Of a DNA stretch of 8,132 bases, positions 1 through 6,395 are shown one piece after another. The stretch's first letter is position 1, and the number at the start of each line of letters is the position of its first letter. Position numbers and translations under genes: made by a program. The notes beneath the pieces were generated by a model, which saw only the letters and a list, made by a program, of their open reading frames with translations, did no database searches and was not told the origin of the DNA. Source of the stretch: an uncultured Paracoccaceae bacterium (lineage in GTDB: Bacteria > Pseudomonadota > Alphaproteobacteria > Rhodobacterales > Rhodobacteraceae); contig CALEZJ010000078.1 in the NCBI GenBank assembly GCA_937927885.1, positions 1 through 8,132 of the forward strand, written 5' to 3'.

Positions 1-1
1 G

Positions 2-58
2 CTGCCGCAACTGGCCGAAAGCGGATACCTCAAGGCGCTGGCGTTCCGGCTTGATTGA
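2..58 (+). CDS. C-terminal end of an unidentified protein (partial)
   Basis: An open frame enters from the left edge and ends with TGA at 56-58, giving the C-terminal 18 residues LPQLAESGYLKALAFRLD. Codons end almost only in G or C, as in the neighbouring genes, which supports real coding. The fragment is too short to assign a family; a vague likeness to the C-terminal end of SapC-type proteins is not enough to name it. It lies on the same strand as the PIN gene, 77 bp upstream, and its stop is followed at once by a palindromic element that could terminate its transcript. Whether it is the antitoxin partner of the PIN protein cannot be judged from this piece. Confidence 0.6.
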   Translation: MPQLAESGYLKALAFRLD

Positions 59-59
59 A

Positions 60-104
60 GCATGTCGCGCAAAAGTGGGAACCGGTTTTGCGTAGCAGAC
101 ATGC
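60..104. repeat. Imperfect palindromic intergenic repeat (alphaproteobacterial REP-like)
   Basis: The outer arms GCATGTC (60-66) and GACATGC (98-104) are perfect reverse complements. The inner arms CGCAAAA (68-74) and TTTTGCG (86-92) also pair perfectly, around an 11-nt centre that includes AACCGGTT. The sides are joined by a 1-nt spacer on the left and a 5-nt bulge on the right. From memory, closely similar elements with the core CGCAAAAGTG...CGGTTTTGCG recur between genes in many Rhizobiales and relatives. It starts one base after the upstream stop codon, so it may also act as a transcript 3' end hairpin. The copy number in this genome is unknown. Confidence 0.75.
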
Positions 105-121
105 GACCAAGGGACTCGGGG

Positions 122-126
122 GGAGG
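122..126 (+). promoter_or_regulatory. Ribosome binding site of the PIN gene
   Basis: GGAGG lies 9 nt before the ATG at 136 and 15 nt before the in-frame ATG at 142. This spacing favours 136 as the start. Confidence 0.6.
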
Positions 127-135
127 GTCGTGTGA

Positions 136-672
136 ATGCGAATGAGCGCGACCCGAACCCGGGTTTTTCTGGACACCTGCGTGCTTTACCCGCCGATCCT
201 GCGGCGGTTCCTGCTGACGCTGGCGGATGGCGGGGCGTTCGAGCCCTTGTGGTCCGACGGGGTGGCGGCGGAATGGCTGCACGTCACCGCGCGGCGTGGC
301 GAGGACGGGGCCGCGCAGGCGCTGGCCCGGATGGCGGCGCGCTGGCCTGCGGGCAGCGTGGGGCCGGGCGAGCCGGAGCTGCTCGATCTGCCCGATGCCG
401 CCGACCGCCATGTGCTGGCGGCGGCGCTGGCGGGCGGGGCCGAGGTGCTGCTGACCCTGAACCTGCGCGATTTTCCGCGTCGCGCGCTGGCCCATCACGG
501 GCTGAGGGCGATGACGCCGGACGATTTCGCCATGGACCTGTGGCTGGCCGACCGCGCCCCGGTCGAGGCCGCGGTGGCGCTGGTCTGGCCGGGCCTTTCG
601 GGGCGTGCCCTGCGCGCCGCGCTGCGCAAGGGCGGACTGATGCGGCTGGGCCGCGCGCTGGAGGGTGGCTAG
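136..672 (+). CDS. PIN domain-containing protein (putative ribonuclease toxin)
   Basis: The 178-residue product has the PIN-domain pattern of a Mg2+-dependent single-strand ribonuclease. The acidic residues expected in the active site are visible: Asp13 in FLDTCVLYP, Glu46 in VAAEWLHV, Asp87/Asp90 in PDAADRHV, and Asp112 in LTLNLRDFP. The PIN fold occupies about residues 9-130; a further 48 residues follow, rich in Ala/Arg/Leu, longer than in the minimal VapC type. Many PIN proteins are toxins of type II toxin-antitoxin pairs. No antitoxin gene is visible next to it, unless it is the truncated gene at the left edge 77 bp upstream. Its stop TAG overlaps the stop of the convergent lyase gene. 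ATG 136 is chosen for its RBS; ATG 142 would shorten it by two residues. The family is clear, the biological role is inference. Confidence 0.85.
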   Translation: MRMSATRTRVFLDTCVLYPPILRRFLLTLADGGAFEPLWSDGVAAEWLHVTARRGEDGAAQALARMAARWPAGSVGPGEPELLDLPDAADRHVLAAALAGGAEVLLTLNLRDFPRRALAHHGLRAMTPDDFAMDLWLADRAPVEAAVALVWPGLSGRALRAALRKGGLMRLGRALEGG

Positions 673-2312
673 CCTTCCATGAACGCCCGGACGGCGGATT
701 CGGTCGGTGCGATGGCCGTGGCGAGCCGGGTTCCCGTGCGCAAATCCGTCAGCAGGGTGGCCACCTTGTCCTCGATGAAGCCGTCCGTGTCGTTGAAGAC
801 CAGCGGCTCGGCCGTCTCGGGCGCGCCGCGCGCCACCCGCCGCGCCGCCTCGTAGAGCGCGGCACCGCGGCGCGACAGCAGGGGGCGCGGGTCATGCCCC
901 GCGCCCATCGCGGCCGAACGCAATTCCACCGCCTGCACGGCAAAGACCAGCGCGGCGGCGAGGAAATGCTCGCTCGCCTCGACGGACTCGCGCGCGAGGT
1001 TGGCGGCGTTCATCGCCTGGCTGTTGATGTTCTGGTTGAATTGCTCGGCGTGGCTTGGATAGAGATCCGCCATCGAGCGGCCATAGAACTGCACCAGCGG
1101 CGCCAGCGAATTGCAGGTCAGTTGCAGCGATTTCAGCCCCATGTTCAGCCCGTGGGCGGGGTTGCCCACCAGCGAGGGCGGCAGGCCGTTGTTGAACTCG
1201 GGCGTCACCAGCATGGCGATCTGCACGTCCAGATGTTTCAGCAGCATGGCCAGTTGCGCGCGCAGCGTGTCGCAGGCGACGGCGGTGTATTGCGCGAGGA
1301 AATTGCCGGTGTGGTAGACCTCGCCGGTGTCGGGGTCGATCAGCGGGTTGTCGTTGGCGCTGTTGGCCTCGGTGGTGATCTGGCGCGCGGCGAGGGCCAG
1401 CATGTCGGCGATGGGGCCGGTGTATTGCGGCAGGCAGCGCAGCGAATAGCGGTCCTGGATCAGCTTGCCCTGCCGGTGCCCGCGCGCCCCGGCGGCCTCG
1501 CTGCGGATCAGCGACGAACCCTCGATCAGGTCGCGAAAGAGCGCGGCGACAAAGACCTGCCCGGGATGGGGTTTCACCGCCTGGATGGTCGCGTGAAACG
1601 ACTGGTTGGTGGCCAGAAGCGCCTCGGCCAGAAGGCCCTGCACCGCCATCGCCAGCGCGAAAACCCGGCCCGTGCGCGCCATCGCATTGGCGGCAACCCC
1701 GGTCGAGGCCGTGGTGCCGTTGTTCAGCGCCAGCCCCTCTTTCGGGCGCAGCACCAGCGGCGCCAGCCCCAGCCGCGCCAGCGCGGTATGGCAGTCGAGC
1801 ACCTCGTCGCCCCAATCGACCAGAAAGGCCGGATCGAGGCCGATCACGCTGGCGCCGATGTAGGACAGGGGCACCAGATCACCCGAGGCGCCGATGGAGC
1901 CGCGCTGAAACGCATGCGGCGTGACCCCGGCGTTCAGAAAGGTCACATAGCGCTGGATCAGTTCCAGCCGCACGCCGGAATAGCCCTTCATCAGGCTGTT
2001 GGCGCGCAATAGCATGGCGGCGCGCACATCCTCGGGCGGGAGGCGGGGGCCGGTGGCGGTCTTGTGGTGCCAGAGCGCGATCTGCTGGAGTTCCACCATC
2101 CGTTCGACCGGCACCGACTGATCCGCCATGCCGCCGTAAAGCGTGGTCACGCCGTAGACCTGTTCGCCCGCGGCCACCGCGGCCTCGATGCGTCCTTGCG
2201 AGGCGTTGACGCGCCCCAGAACGGCCGCGTCGTCCGAGAGCCGGACCGCCGCGCCCCGGGCCACGGCTGCAATGCTGGCAAGGTCCAGCCCCGCGCCGGA
2301 AATGGTGATCAT
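669..2312 (-). CDS. MIO-dependent aromatic amino acid ammonia-lyase (PAL/TAL/HutH family, cyanobacterial PAL-like)
   Basis: This 547-residue protein belongs to the lyases that remove ammonia from histidine, phenylalanine or tyrosine. The Ala142-Ser143-Gly144 triad in GSIGASGDLVPLSYIG forms the methylidene-imidazolone cofactor. Other family active-site residues are present: Tyr53 (VYGVTT), Asn198 (ALNNGT), Gln286/Tyr289/Arg292 (QDRYSLR), Asn337-Phe338 (GNFLAQ). Residues 421-432 (HAEQFNQNINSQ), DVRAAMLLRANS at 95-106 and LLKHLDVQIA at 357-366 match the Anabaena phenylalanine ammonia-lyase as remembered, not classical histidase. The HutH glutamate (NQE) is Asn428 here. The selectivity pair, Phe-Leu in Anabaena PAL (WFLKTG), is His82-His83 here, so phenylalanine specificity should not be assumed; tyrosine or histidine is possible. 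No hutU, hutI, hutG or phenylpropanoid genes are in view. It has its own good RBS and lies 153 bp after uvrC. Confidence 0.93.
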   Translation of the reverse strand: MITISGAGLDLASIAAVARGAAVRLSDDAAVLGRVNASQGRIEAAVAAGEQVYGVTTLYGGMADQSVPVERMVELQQIALWHHKTATGPRLPPEDVRAAMLLRANSLMKGYSGVRLELIQRYVTFLNAGVTPHAFQRGSIGASGDLVPLSYIGASVIGLDPAFLVDWGDEVLDCHTALARLGLAPLVLRPKEGLALNNGTTASTGVAANAMARTGRVFALAMAVQGLLAEALLATNQSFHATIQAVKPHPGQVFVAALFRDLIEGSSLIRSEAAGARGHRQGKLIQDRYSLRCLPQYTGPIADMLALAARQITTEANSANDNPLIDPDTGEVYHTGNFLAQYTAVACDTLRAQLAMLLKHLDVQIAMLVTPEFNNGLPPSLVGNPAHGLNMGLKSLQLTCNSLAPLVQFYGRSMADLYPSHAEQFNQNINSQAMNAANLARESVEASEHFLAAALVFAVQAVELRSAAMGAGHDPRPLLSRRGAALYEAARRVARGAPETAEPLVFNDTDGFIEDKVATLLTDLRTGTRLATAIAPTESAVRAFMEG

Positions 2313-2317
2313 GATGT

Positions 2318-2322
2318 CCTCC
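2318..2322 (-). promoter_or_regulatory. Ribosome binding site of the ammonia-lyase, overlapping a small inverted repeat
   Basis: On the minus strand GGAGG lies 5 nt before the ATG at 2312, which fixes the start. The inverted repeat CCCGA (2321-2325) / TCGGG (2331-2335) overlaps it, so a short hairpin could partly mask the site; that effect is inference. Confidence 0.6.
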
Positions 2323-2409
2323 CGACCTGTTCGGGGTCAGGCTAAGGGCGGGCGGGGGTCTGCGTCCATGGGTCTGATCCGGGGAAACGCCGGATGCGGG
2401 CAGGAATTG

Positions 2410-2437
2410 CGCCCCGGCGGGCGGATGCCCCGGGGCG
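2410..2437 (-). terminator. Possible transcript-end hairpin of uvrC
   Basis: CGCCCCGG (2410-2417) and CCGGGGCG (2430-2437) form a perfect 8-bp GC stem around a 12-nt loop, 28 bp past the uvrC stop codon. No U-run follows on the minus strand, so it is not a classical intrinsic terminator. It could still mark a transcript 3' end between uvrC and the lyase gene. Confidence 0.35.
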
Positions 2438-2465
2438 GATCGGAAACCGCGCGGTCGGGATTGCG

Positions 2466-4355
2466 TCAGGAATGTTCGTTGAAGAACCCGTGGATCGCCC
2501 GCGCCATCGATTCCGAGATCCCCGGCACCGCCATCAGGTCGCTGAGCCCGGCGCGCGTCACCGCCTTGGCCGAGCCGAAATGCGCGAGCAGCGCCCGCTT
2601 GCGCGCCGCCCCTACCCCGGGGATTTCATCGAGAGGTGTTGCCGCGCTGGCCTTGGCGCGCGCCGCGCGGTGGGTGCCGATGGCAAAGCGGTGCGCCTCG
2701 TCGCGCAGGCGCTGGATGAAATAGAGGACCGGGTCATTGTGCCTGAGCGCGAAGGGCGGGCGGCCCGGACGGTGGAATTCCTCGCGCCCCAGATCGCGGT
2801 CCACCCCCTTGGCGACGCCGATGAAGGGGATGTCGTCCAGCCCCAGTTCGGCCAGCGTCTGCGCCACCGCCGACACCTGCCCGGCGCCGCCGTCGATCAG
2901 CAGAAGGTCGGGCCAGGCGGCGGTCTGGCGGGCGGGGTCCTCTTTCAGGAGCTTGTCGAAGCGGCGGGCCAGCACCTCGCGCATCATGCCGAAATCGTCG
3001 CCCGGGGTCGCCGCATCGCCCTTGATCGAGAATTTGCGATACTGGTTCTTCACGAAGCCCTCGGAGCCCGCCACCACCATGGCGCCGACGGCATGGGCGC
3101 CCTGGATATGGCTGTTGTCATAGATTTCAATGCGTTCGGGCGGTTCGTCCAGGTCCAGCGCCTCGGCCAGACCGGCCAGAAGCCGGGCCTGCGTGGCGGA
3201 TTCCGACATCTTGCGCGCCAGGGATTCGCGCGCGTTGCGGGCGGCGTTTTCCACCAGTTCGGCCTTTTCCCCGCGCTGGGGCACCAGAAGGGCCACATTG
3301 CGCCCGGCGCGCGCGCTGAGAAGCTCGTGGATGAGGTCCTCGTTTTCCACCGGATGCGAGAGCAAGATCTGCCGCGGCGGGGGCTTGTCGTCGTAGAATT
3401 GCGCGAGGAAGGCCTCGAGGATCTCGCCCTCGTCGGCGCCCGAGCCGGTGCGGGGATAGAAATCGCGGTTGCCCCAGCTTTGATGCGCGCGGATGAAGAA
3501 GACCTGCACGCAGGCCTGCCCCTTTTCCAGATGCAGCGCCACCACATCGGCCTCGTCGACGCCCTTGGGGTTGATGCCCTGCGATTGTTGCACGGCGGTC
3601 AGCGCGCGGATGCGGTCGCGCAGGCCGGCGGCGCGTTCGAATTCCATCGCCTCGGACGCCGCCTGCATCTGCGCGGCCAGATCGGCCTGGATATGGCTGG
3701 TCTTGCCGGACAGGAAACGTTCGGCATCCGCGATCAGCGCCGCGTAATCCTCGGGCGTGACCAGCCCGACGCAGGGACCGGCGCAGCGCTTGATCTGGTA
3801 CAGCAGGCAGGGGCGGGTGCGGTTGTGGAACACCGGATCGGCGCAGGAGCGCAGCAGGAACACCTTCTGCAACTGGTTCAGCGTGCGGTTGACCGCGCTG
3901 CCACTGGCGAAAGGTCCGAAATAGCTGCCCTTTTCCGACCGCTTGCCGCGGTGCTTCTTGATCTGCGGCCAGGCATGGGTCTTGGAGATCAGGATGTTCG
4001 GAAAGCTTTTGTCATCGCGCAAGAGCACGTTGTAGACCGGCTTCAACTGCTTGATCAGGTTCTGTTCGAGCAGCAGCGCCTCGGTCTCGGTGCGCGTGGT
4101 CAGGAACATCATCGCGCGGGTTTCATGGATCATCCGGGCGATGCGCGCCGAATGGCCCGAGGGGCGGGCATAATTCGACACCCGGGCGCGAAGATTGCGC
4201 GCCTTGCCGACATAGAGCACCCGGTTTTCCGCATCGAGCATCCGGTAGACCCCGGGCGAGCCATCGAGCAGGCGCACATAATCGGCGATGAGCGCATGGC
4301 CGGTCAGCGTGGGTTGCGCATCGGTCGGGGCTTCGGGCGGGGGCGTGTCGGTCAT
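2466..4355 (-). CDS. uvrC: Excinuclease ABC subunit C (UvrC)
   Basis: UvrC is the nuclease of the UvrABC nucleotide excision repair complex and cuts the damaged strand on both sides of the lesion. All domains are visible in 629 residues. The GIY-YIG nuclease (about 33-110) has GVY at 35-37, YVGKARNLR at 48-56 and the catalytic Glu near 97. Cys171, Cys183, Cys191 and Cys195 have spacing C-X11-C-X7-C-X3-C, as in the iron-sulfur cluster motif described for E. coli UvrC. A UVR domain for UvrB contact lies at about 215-250. The RNase H-like 5'-incision domain has Asp413 (IYDNSHIQG), Asp488 (LLLIDGG) and His555 (DEAHRF). A double helix-hairpin-helix DNA-binding region lies at about 575-625. ATG 4355 gives a short Pro-rich N-terminal tail before the conserved core; no clear Shine-Dalgarno precedes it. 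An AT-rich control region lies upstream. Confidence 0.98.
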   Translation of the reverse strand: MTDTPPPEAPTDAQPTLTGHALIADYVRLLDGSPGVYRMLDAENRVLYVGKARNLRARVSNYARPSGHSARIARMIHETRAMMFLTTRTETEALLLEQNLIKQLKPVYNVLLRDDKSFPNILISKTHAWPQIKKHRGKRSEKGSYFGPFASGSAVNRTLNQLQKVFLLRSCADPVFHNRTRPCLLYQIKRCAGPCVGLVTPEDYAALIADAERFLSGKTSHIQADLAAQMQAASEAMEFERAAGLRDRIRALTAVQQSQGINPKGVDEADVVALHLEKGQACVQVFFIRAHQSWGNRDFYPRTGSGADEGEILEAFLAQFYDDKPPPRQILLSHPVENEDLIHELLSARAGRNVALLVPQRGEKAELVENAARNARESLARKMSESATQARLLAGLAEALDLDEPPERIEIYDNSHIQGAHAVGAMVVAGSEGFVKNQYRKFSIKGDAATPGDDFGMMREVLARRFDKLLKEDPARQTAAWPDLLLIDGGAGQVSAVAQTLAELGLDDIPFIGVAKGVDRDLGREEFHRPGRPPFALRHNDPVLYFIQRLRDEAHRFAIGTHRAARAKASAATPLDEIPGVGAARKRALLAHFGSAKAVTRAGLSDLMAVPGISESMARAIHGFFNEHS

Positions 4356-4428
4356 GCGGCGGGGCGGGTGATTCTGGTGCGGCCCTGCACCTTAGCGCGG
4401 GCGAGTTCAAGGGCAAAGGTTTCCACGG

Positions 4429-4464
4429 AATCTGTGGATAAGTCTGTGGAGAGGCCTGTGAGAT
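4429..4464. repeat. 12-bp periodic TGTGG repeat with a DnaA-box consensus
   Basis: Three degenerate 12-bp units follow each other: AATCTGTGGATA, AGTCTGTGGAGA and GGCCTGTGAGAT, with their TGTG cores starting at 4433, 4445 and 4457. The first core, TGTGGATAA (4433-4441), is the exact reverse complement of the DnaA-box consensus TTATCCACA; the second matches at 7 of 9 bases. The array begins about 75 bp upstream of the uvrC start. DnaA binding is an inference from the sequence match only. Confidence 0.5.
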
Positions 4465-4502
4465 CGACGGATTTCCCTTGATTCAGGCCCCTTTCCTTGA
4501 GC

Positions 4503-4519
4503 TGCCTAAATTTTAGGCA
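4503..4519. promoter_or_regulatory. 17-bp perfect palindrome, candidate operator
   Basis: TGCCTAAA (4503-4510) and TTTAGGCA (4512-4519) are perfect inverted repeats around a single T. Odd-centred short palindromes in an AT-rich promoter region often bind dimeric regulators. It lies about 148 bp upstream of the uvrC start codon and overlaps a minus-strand TAAAAT. The regulator is unknown. Confidence 0.4.
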
Positions 4520-4609
4520 ACACTTCAAGGCATTGAAATTCAACGCTTTAATTTTGGAAATCTGCAAGGCCCTGAATTTCCACGGGATTTCATAACACGT
4601 TTGTGACAT

Positions 4610-4647
4610 CCCCTGCCGCGGTGGACAAATTGCCGCTGCGGCAGGGG
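4610..4647 (-). terminator. Strong hairpin downstream of the SDR gene
   Basis: CCCCTGCCGC (4610-4619) and GCGGCAGGGG (4638-4647) form a perfect 10-bp stem with an 18-nt loop, beginning 6 bp past the SDR stop codon. It probably marks the 3' end of the minus-strand run of genes. No U-tract follows on either strand, so intrinsic termination is uncertain; it could instead stabilise the mRNA end. Confidence 0.5.
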
Positions 4648-4653
4648 TTCGGG

Positions 4654-5460
4654 CTATTCCAGACCCAGGATGTCGGGGGTCTTCCAGCCCAGATGCTGGC
4701 CGCCGTCAATGCACAAGAGCTGTCCGGTCACCGCCGGCGCGTCGAGGAAATACCCCAGTGCGGCGGTGATGTCCGCCTCGTTGGCGCCGCGTCCCAGCAC
4801 CGTCGCCGCGCGCTGGCGGGCGAAGTGATCGGCCGACTGGCGCCCGCCCTGCAGCGTGGGGCCGGGGCCGATGGCGTTGACGCGGATATCGGGCGCCAGC
4901 GCCTGCGCGGCGGTGCGGGTCAGCGCCCAGAGGCCCATCTTGGCGAGGGTATAGGTCATGAATTCGGGTGTCAGTTTCAGCACGCGCTGGTCGATCATGT
5001 TGACGATCAGCGACTGCGCGACGGGCTCGCCCGCCGCATCGCGTGCGCCGCTGGGCGCCTGCGCGGCAAAGGCCTGGGTCAGCACGAAAGGCGCGCGCAG
5101 GTTCGATCCGATGTGCCGGTTCCAGCTGTCCAGTGTCGCGGAGTGGATCGTATCGTATTCAAAGATCGAGGCATTGTTGACCAGCACGGTGAGCGGGCCG
5201 CCCAGTCGCTTGGACGCGGCGGGGACGAGGGCGGCCATCGCCCCCTCGTCCAGCAGGTCGCCGGGCAGGGTCACCGCCGAGACACCCAGCGCGCGGGCCT
5301 CGGCGGCGGTGGATTCGGCGGCGTCGCGGCTGGCGGCGTAGTGCAGCGCCACGTCAAAGCCCCGTCCGGCCAGATAGAGCGCCATCGCCCGACCCAGCCT
5401 TTTGCCGGCGCCGGTGATCAGCGCCCGGCGCGGTGCGGGCGAAGGTGCGGGCGCGGCCAT
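4654..5460 (-). CDS. SDR family oxidoreductase, FolM/PTR1-type pteridine reductase-like
   Basis: This 268-residue protein is a classical-size short-chain dehydrogenase/reductase using NAD(P)H. The nucleotide-binding motif TGAGKRLG lies at 16-23; Lys-Arg at this place is usual in pteridine reductases and favours NADPH. NNAS is at 95-98, the catalytic YTLAK at 170-174, and GPGPT at 198-202. The usual catalytic Ser is replaced by Asp157 (NMIDQ), 13 residues before Tyr170, the arrangement of Leishmania PTR1 and E. coli FolM. The likely role is reduction of dihydropterins or dihydrofolate, but the substrate is inferred. No folate genes are in view. ATG 5460 overlaps the exchanger stop as TGATG, implying coupled translation, and places the Rossmann motif at the normal distance from the N-terminus; a longer frame to 5583 would run inside the exchanger gene. 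Confidence 0.9.
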   Translation of the reverse strand: MAAPAPSPAPRRALITGAGKRLGRAMALYLAGRGFDVALHYAASRDAAESTAAEARALGVSAVTLPGDLLDEGAMAALVPAASKRLGGPLTVLVNNASIFEYDTIHSATLDSWNRHIGSNLRAPFVLTQAFAAQAPSGARDAAGEPVAQSLIVNMIDQRVLKLTPEFMTYTLAKMGLWALTRTAAQALAPDIRVNAIGPGPTLQGGRQSADHFARQRAATVLGRGANEADITAALGYFLDAPAVTGQLLCIDGGQHLGWKTPDILGLE

Positions 5461-6395
5461 CAGAACAGCGACCACAGATAGAGGCCGTAGCCCGCGATCA
5501 GCGCCACCCCCGACATCCGCCCGATCGGGCGGCCGGCAAAGATCCAGAGCGCCAGCACCGCCGAGGTGCCCAGCATGACCCACAGGTCCAGCCGCAGCAT
5601 CTGTTCGGGCAGCGGCATCGGCCCGATCAGCGCCGCCACGCCCATGATCCCCAGAAGGTTGAAGATGTTCGAGCCCAGCACGTTGCCCATGACCACCCCG
5701 GCCTCGCGGCGCAGCGCGGCGGCGATCGAGGTTGCGAGTTCGGGCAGCGAGGTGCCGACCGCGACCAGCGTGAGGCCGATCACCGCCTCGCTGACCCCCA
5801 GATCACGGGCGATGCTGACCGACCCCGTCACCAGCAGATGCGCGCCGATCGGCAGGCCGATCAGGCCGCCGACCAGCAGCGCGGCGATCTTCCAGCCGGC
5901 AATGCCTTCCTCGACGCCTTCGAGATCGTCCTCGGCGGCGCCGTTCCGGTGCGCCACCGCCCGGGCATAGCTGATCCCCAACATCCCGGCGAGGCCGGCC
6001 AGCAGCACGAGGCCGTGCCACCAGGTCAGCGGCCCGGCAAAGGCCAGCGCGATGAACAGAAGCGAGGCGCCCATCATCATGACCCAGTCCCCCGCCAGCG
6101 CCCGCGTCACCGGAATCGCGGCGATCAGCGCCGGAATACCCAGCACCAGGAGGATGTTCGCCGTGTTCGACCCGATCACATTGCCCAGCGCCAGCGCCGG
6201 TGCCCCGGCCAGTACCGCCTGCACCGACACCAGCAGTTCGGGCGCCGAGGTGCCGAAGGCGACCACGGTCAGGCCCACGATCAGCGCCGGGATCCCCAGC
6301 CTGAGCGCAAGGTTGACCGCGCCGCGCACCAGCGCGTCCCCGGCAAGGACCAGGAGGACGAGCCCCCCGACTATCATCCCAAGATCAAGCACCAT
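5460..6395 (-). CDS. Calcium/sodium antiporter, CaCA family (YrbG-like)
   Basis: This 311-residue inner-membrane protein is predicted to exchange Na+ (possibly K+-dependent) for Ca2+. It is a tandem duplication with about ten membrane segments. The alpha-1 repeat is seen at 40-60 (GLTVVAFGTSAPELL) and 71-86 (GNVIGSNTANILLVLG). The alpha-2 repeat is at 206-227 (GLTLVAVGTSLPELA) and 237-252 (GNVLGSNIFNLLGIMG). The ion-site acids Glu53 and Glu219 and Asn77 and Asn243 are intact. A hydrophilic acidic loop (about 145-167, AEDDLEGVEEG) separates the halves, as in short bacterial exchangers. ATG 6395 starts directly at the first membrane helix and overlaps the preceding stop as TGATG; the frame stays open to 6470 only within the upstream gene. 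The transported ion in vivo is inferred from family. Confidence 0.95.
   Translation of the reverse strand: MVLDLGMIVGGLVLLVLAGDALVRGAVNLALRLGIPALIVGLTVVAFGTSAPELLVSVQAVLAGAPALALGNVIGSNTANILLVLGIPALIAAIPVTRALAGDWVMMMGASLLFIALAFAGPLTWWHGLVLLAGLAGMLGISYARAVAHRNGAAEDDLEGVEEGIAGWKIAALLVGGLIGLPIGAHLLVTGSVSIARDLGVSEAVIGLTLVAVGTSLPELATSIAAALRREAGVVMGNVLGSNIFNLLGIMGVAALIGPMPLPEQMLRLDLWVMLGTSAVLALWIFAGRPIGRMSGVALIAGYGLYLWSLF

Larger units (their letters stand above)
4356..4653. other. Structured AT-rich intergenic region between the SDR gene and uvrC
   Basis: This stretch separates the five-gene run from uvrC and must hold any uvrC-specific promoter. Its middle (about 4490-4610) is much richer in A and T than any gene here. 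It contains a 17-bp palindrome (4503-4519), overlapping TTCAA/TTGAA inverted repeats (4524-4543), a 9-bp direct repeat TTTCCACGG (4420-4428 and 4577-4585), a 12-bp-periodic TGTGG array (4429-4464), and a GC hairpin near the SDR stop (4610-4647). A minus-strand TAAAAT overlaps the palindrome and could be a -10 element, but no good -35 is seen, so no promoter is called. No convincing gene is present. Confidence 0.7.

Noticed and set aside
132..2012. 626-codon plus-strand open frame crossing the PIN and lyase genes
   Set aside because: It is out of frame with PIN and antisense to the lyase, with Arg/Gly/Ala-rich low-complexity sequence and no domain. It is the expected shadow of high GC3 codons.
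669..2312. Straight annotation as histidine ammonia-lyase hutH
   Set aside because: The HutH glutamate and the Ser-His pair are absent, C-terminal motifs match the PAL type, and no hut genes are nearby; substrate left open.
4433..4441. A replication origin at the DnaA-box match
   Set aside because: Only one perfect box and one 7/9 match, and no origin-associated genes (dnaA, hemE, parAB, gidAB) in view.
2394..4481. 695-codon plus-strand open frame antisense to uvrC
   Set aside because: Covers uvrC antisense, with biased composition and no recognisable motif, while uvrC itself is fully conserved.
4352..4609. 85-codon minus-strand frame ending in an ATGA overlap with the uvrC start
   Set aside because: The overlap is tempting, but codon use in its first half is AT-ending, unlike all genes here, the RBS is wrongly spaced and it consists largely of palindromes and repeats.
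4356..4653. LexA (SOS) box upstream of uvrC
   Set aside because: I looked for GTTC-N7-GTTC and its complement; GTTC occurs at 4405-4408 but no second half-site at the right distance.
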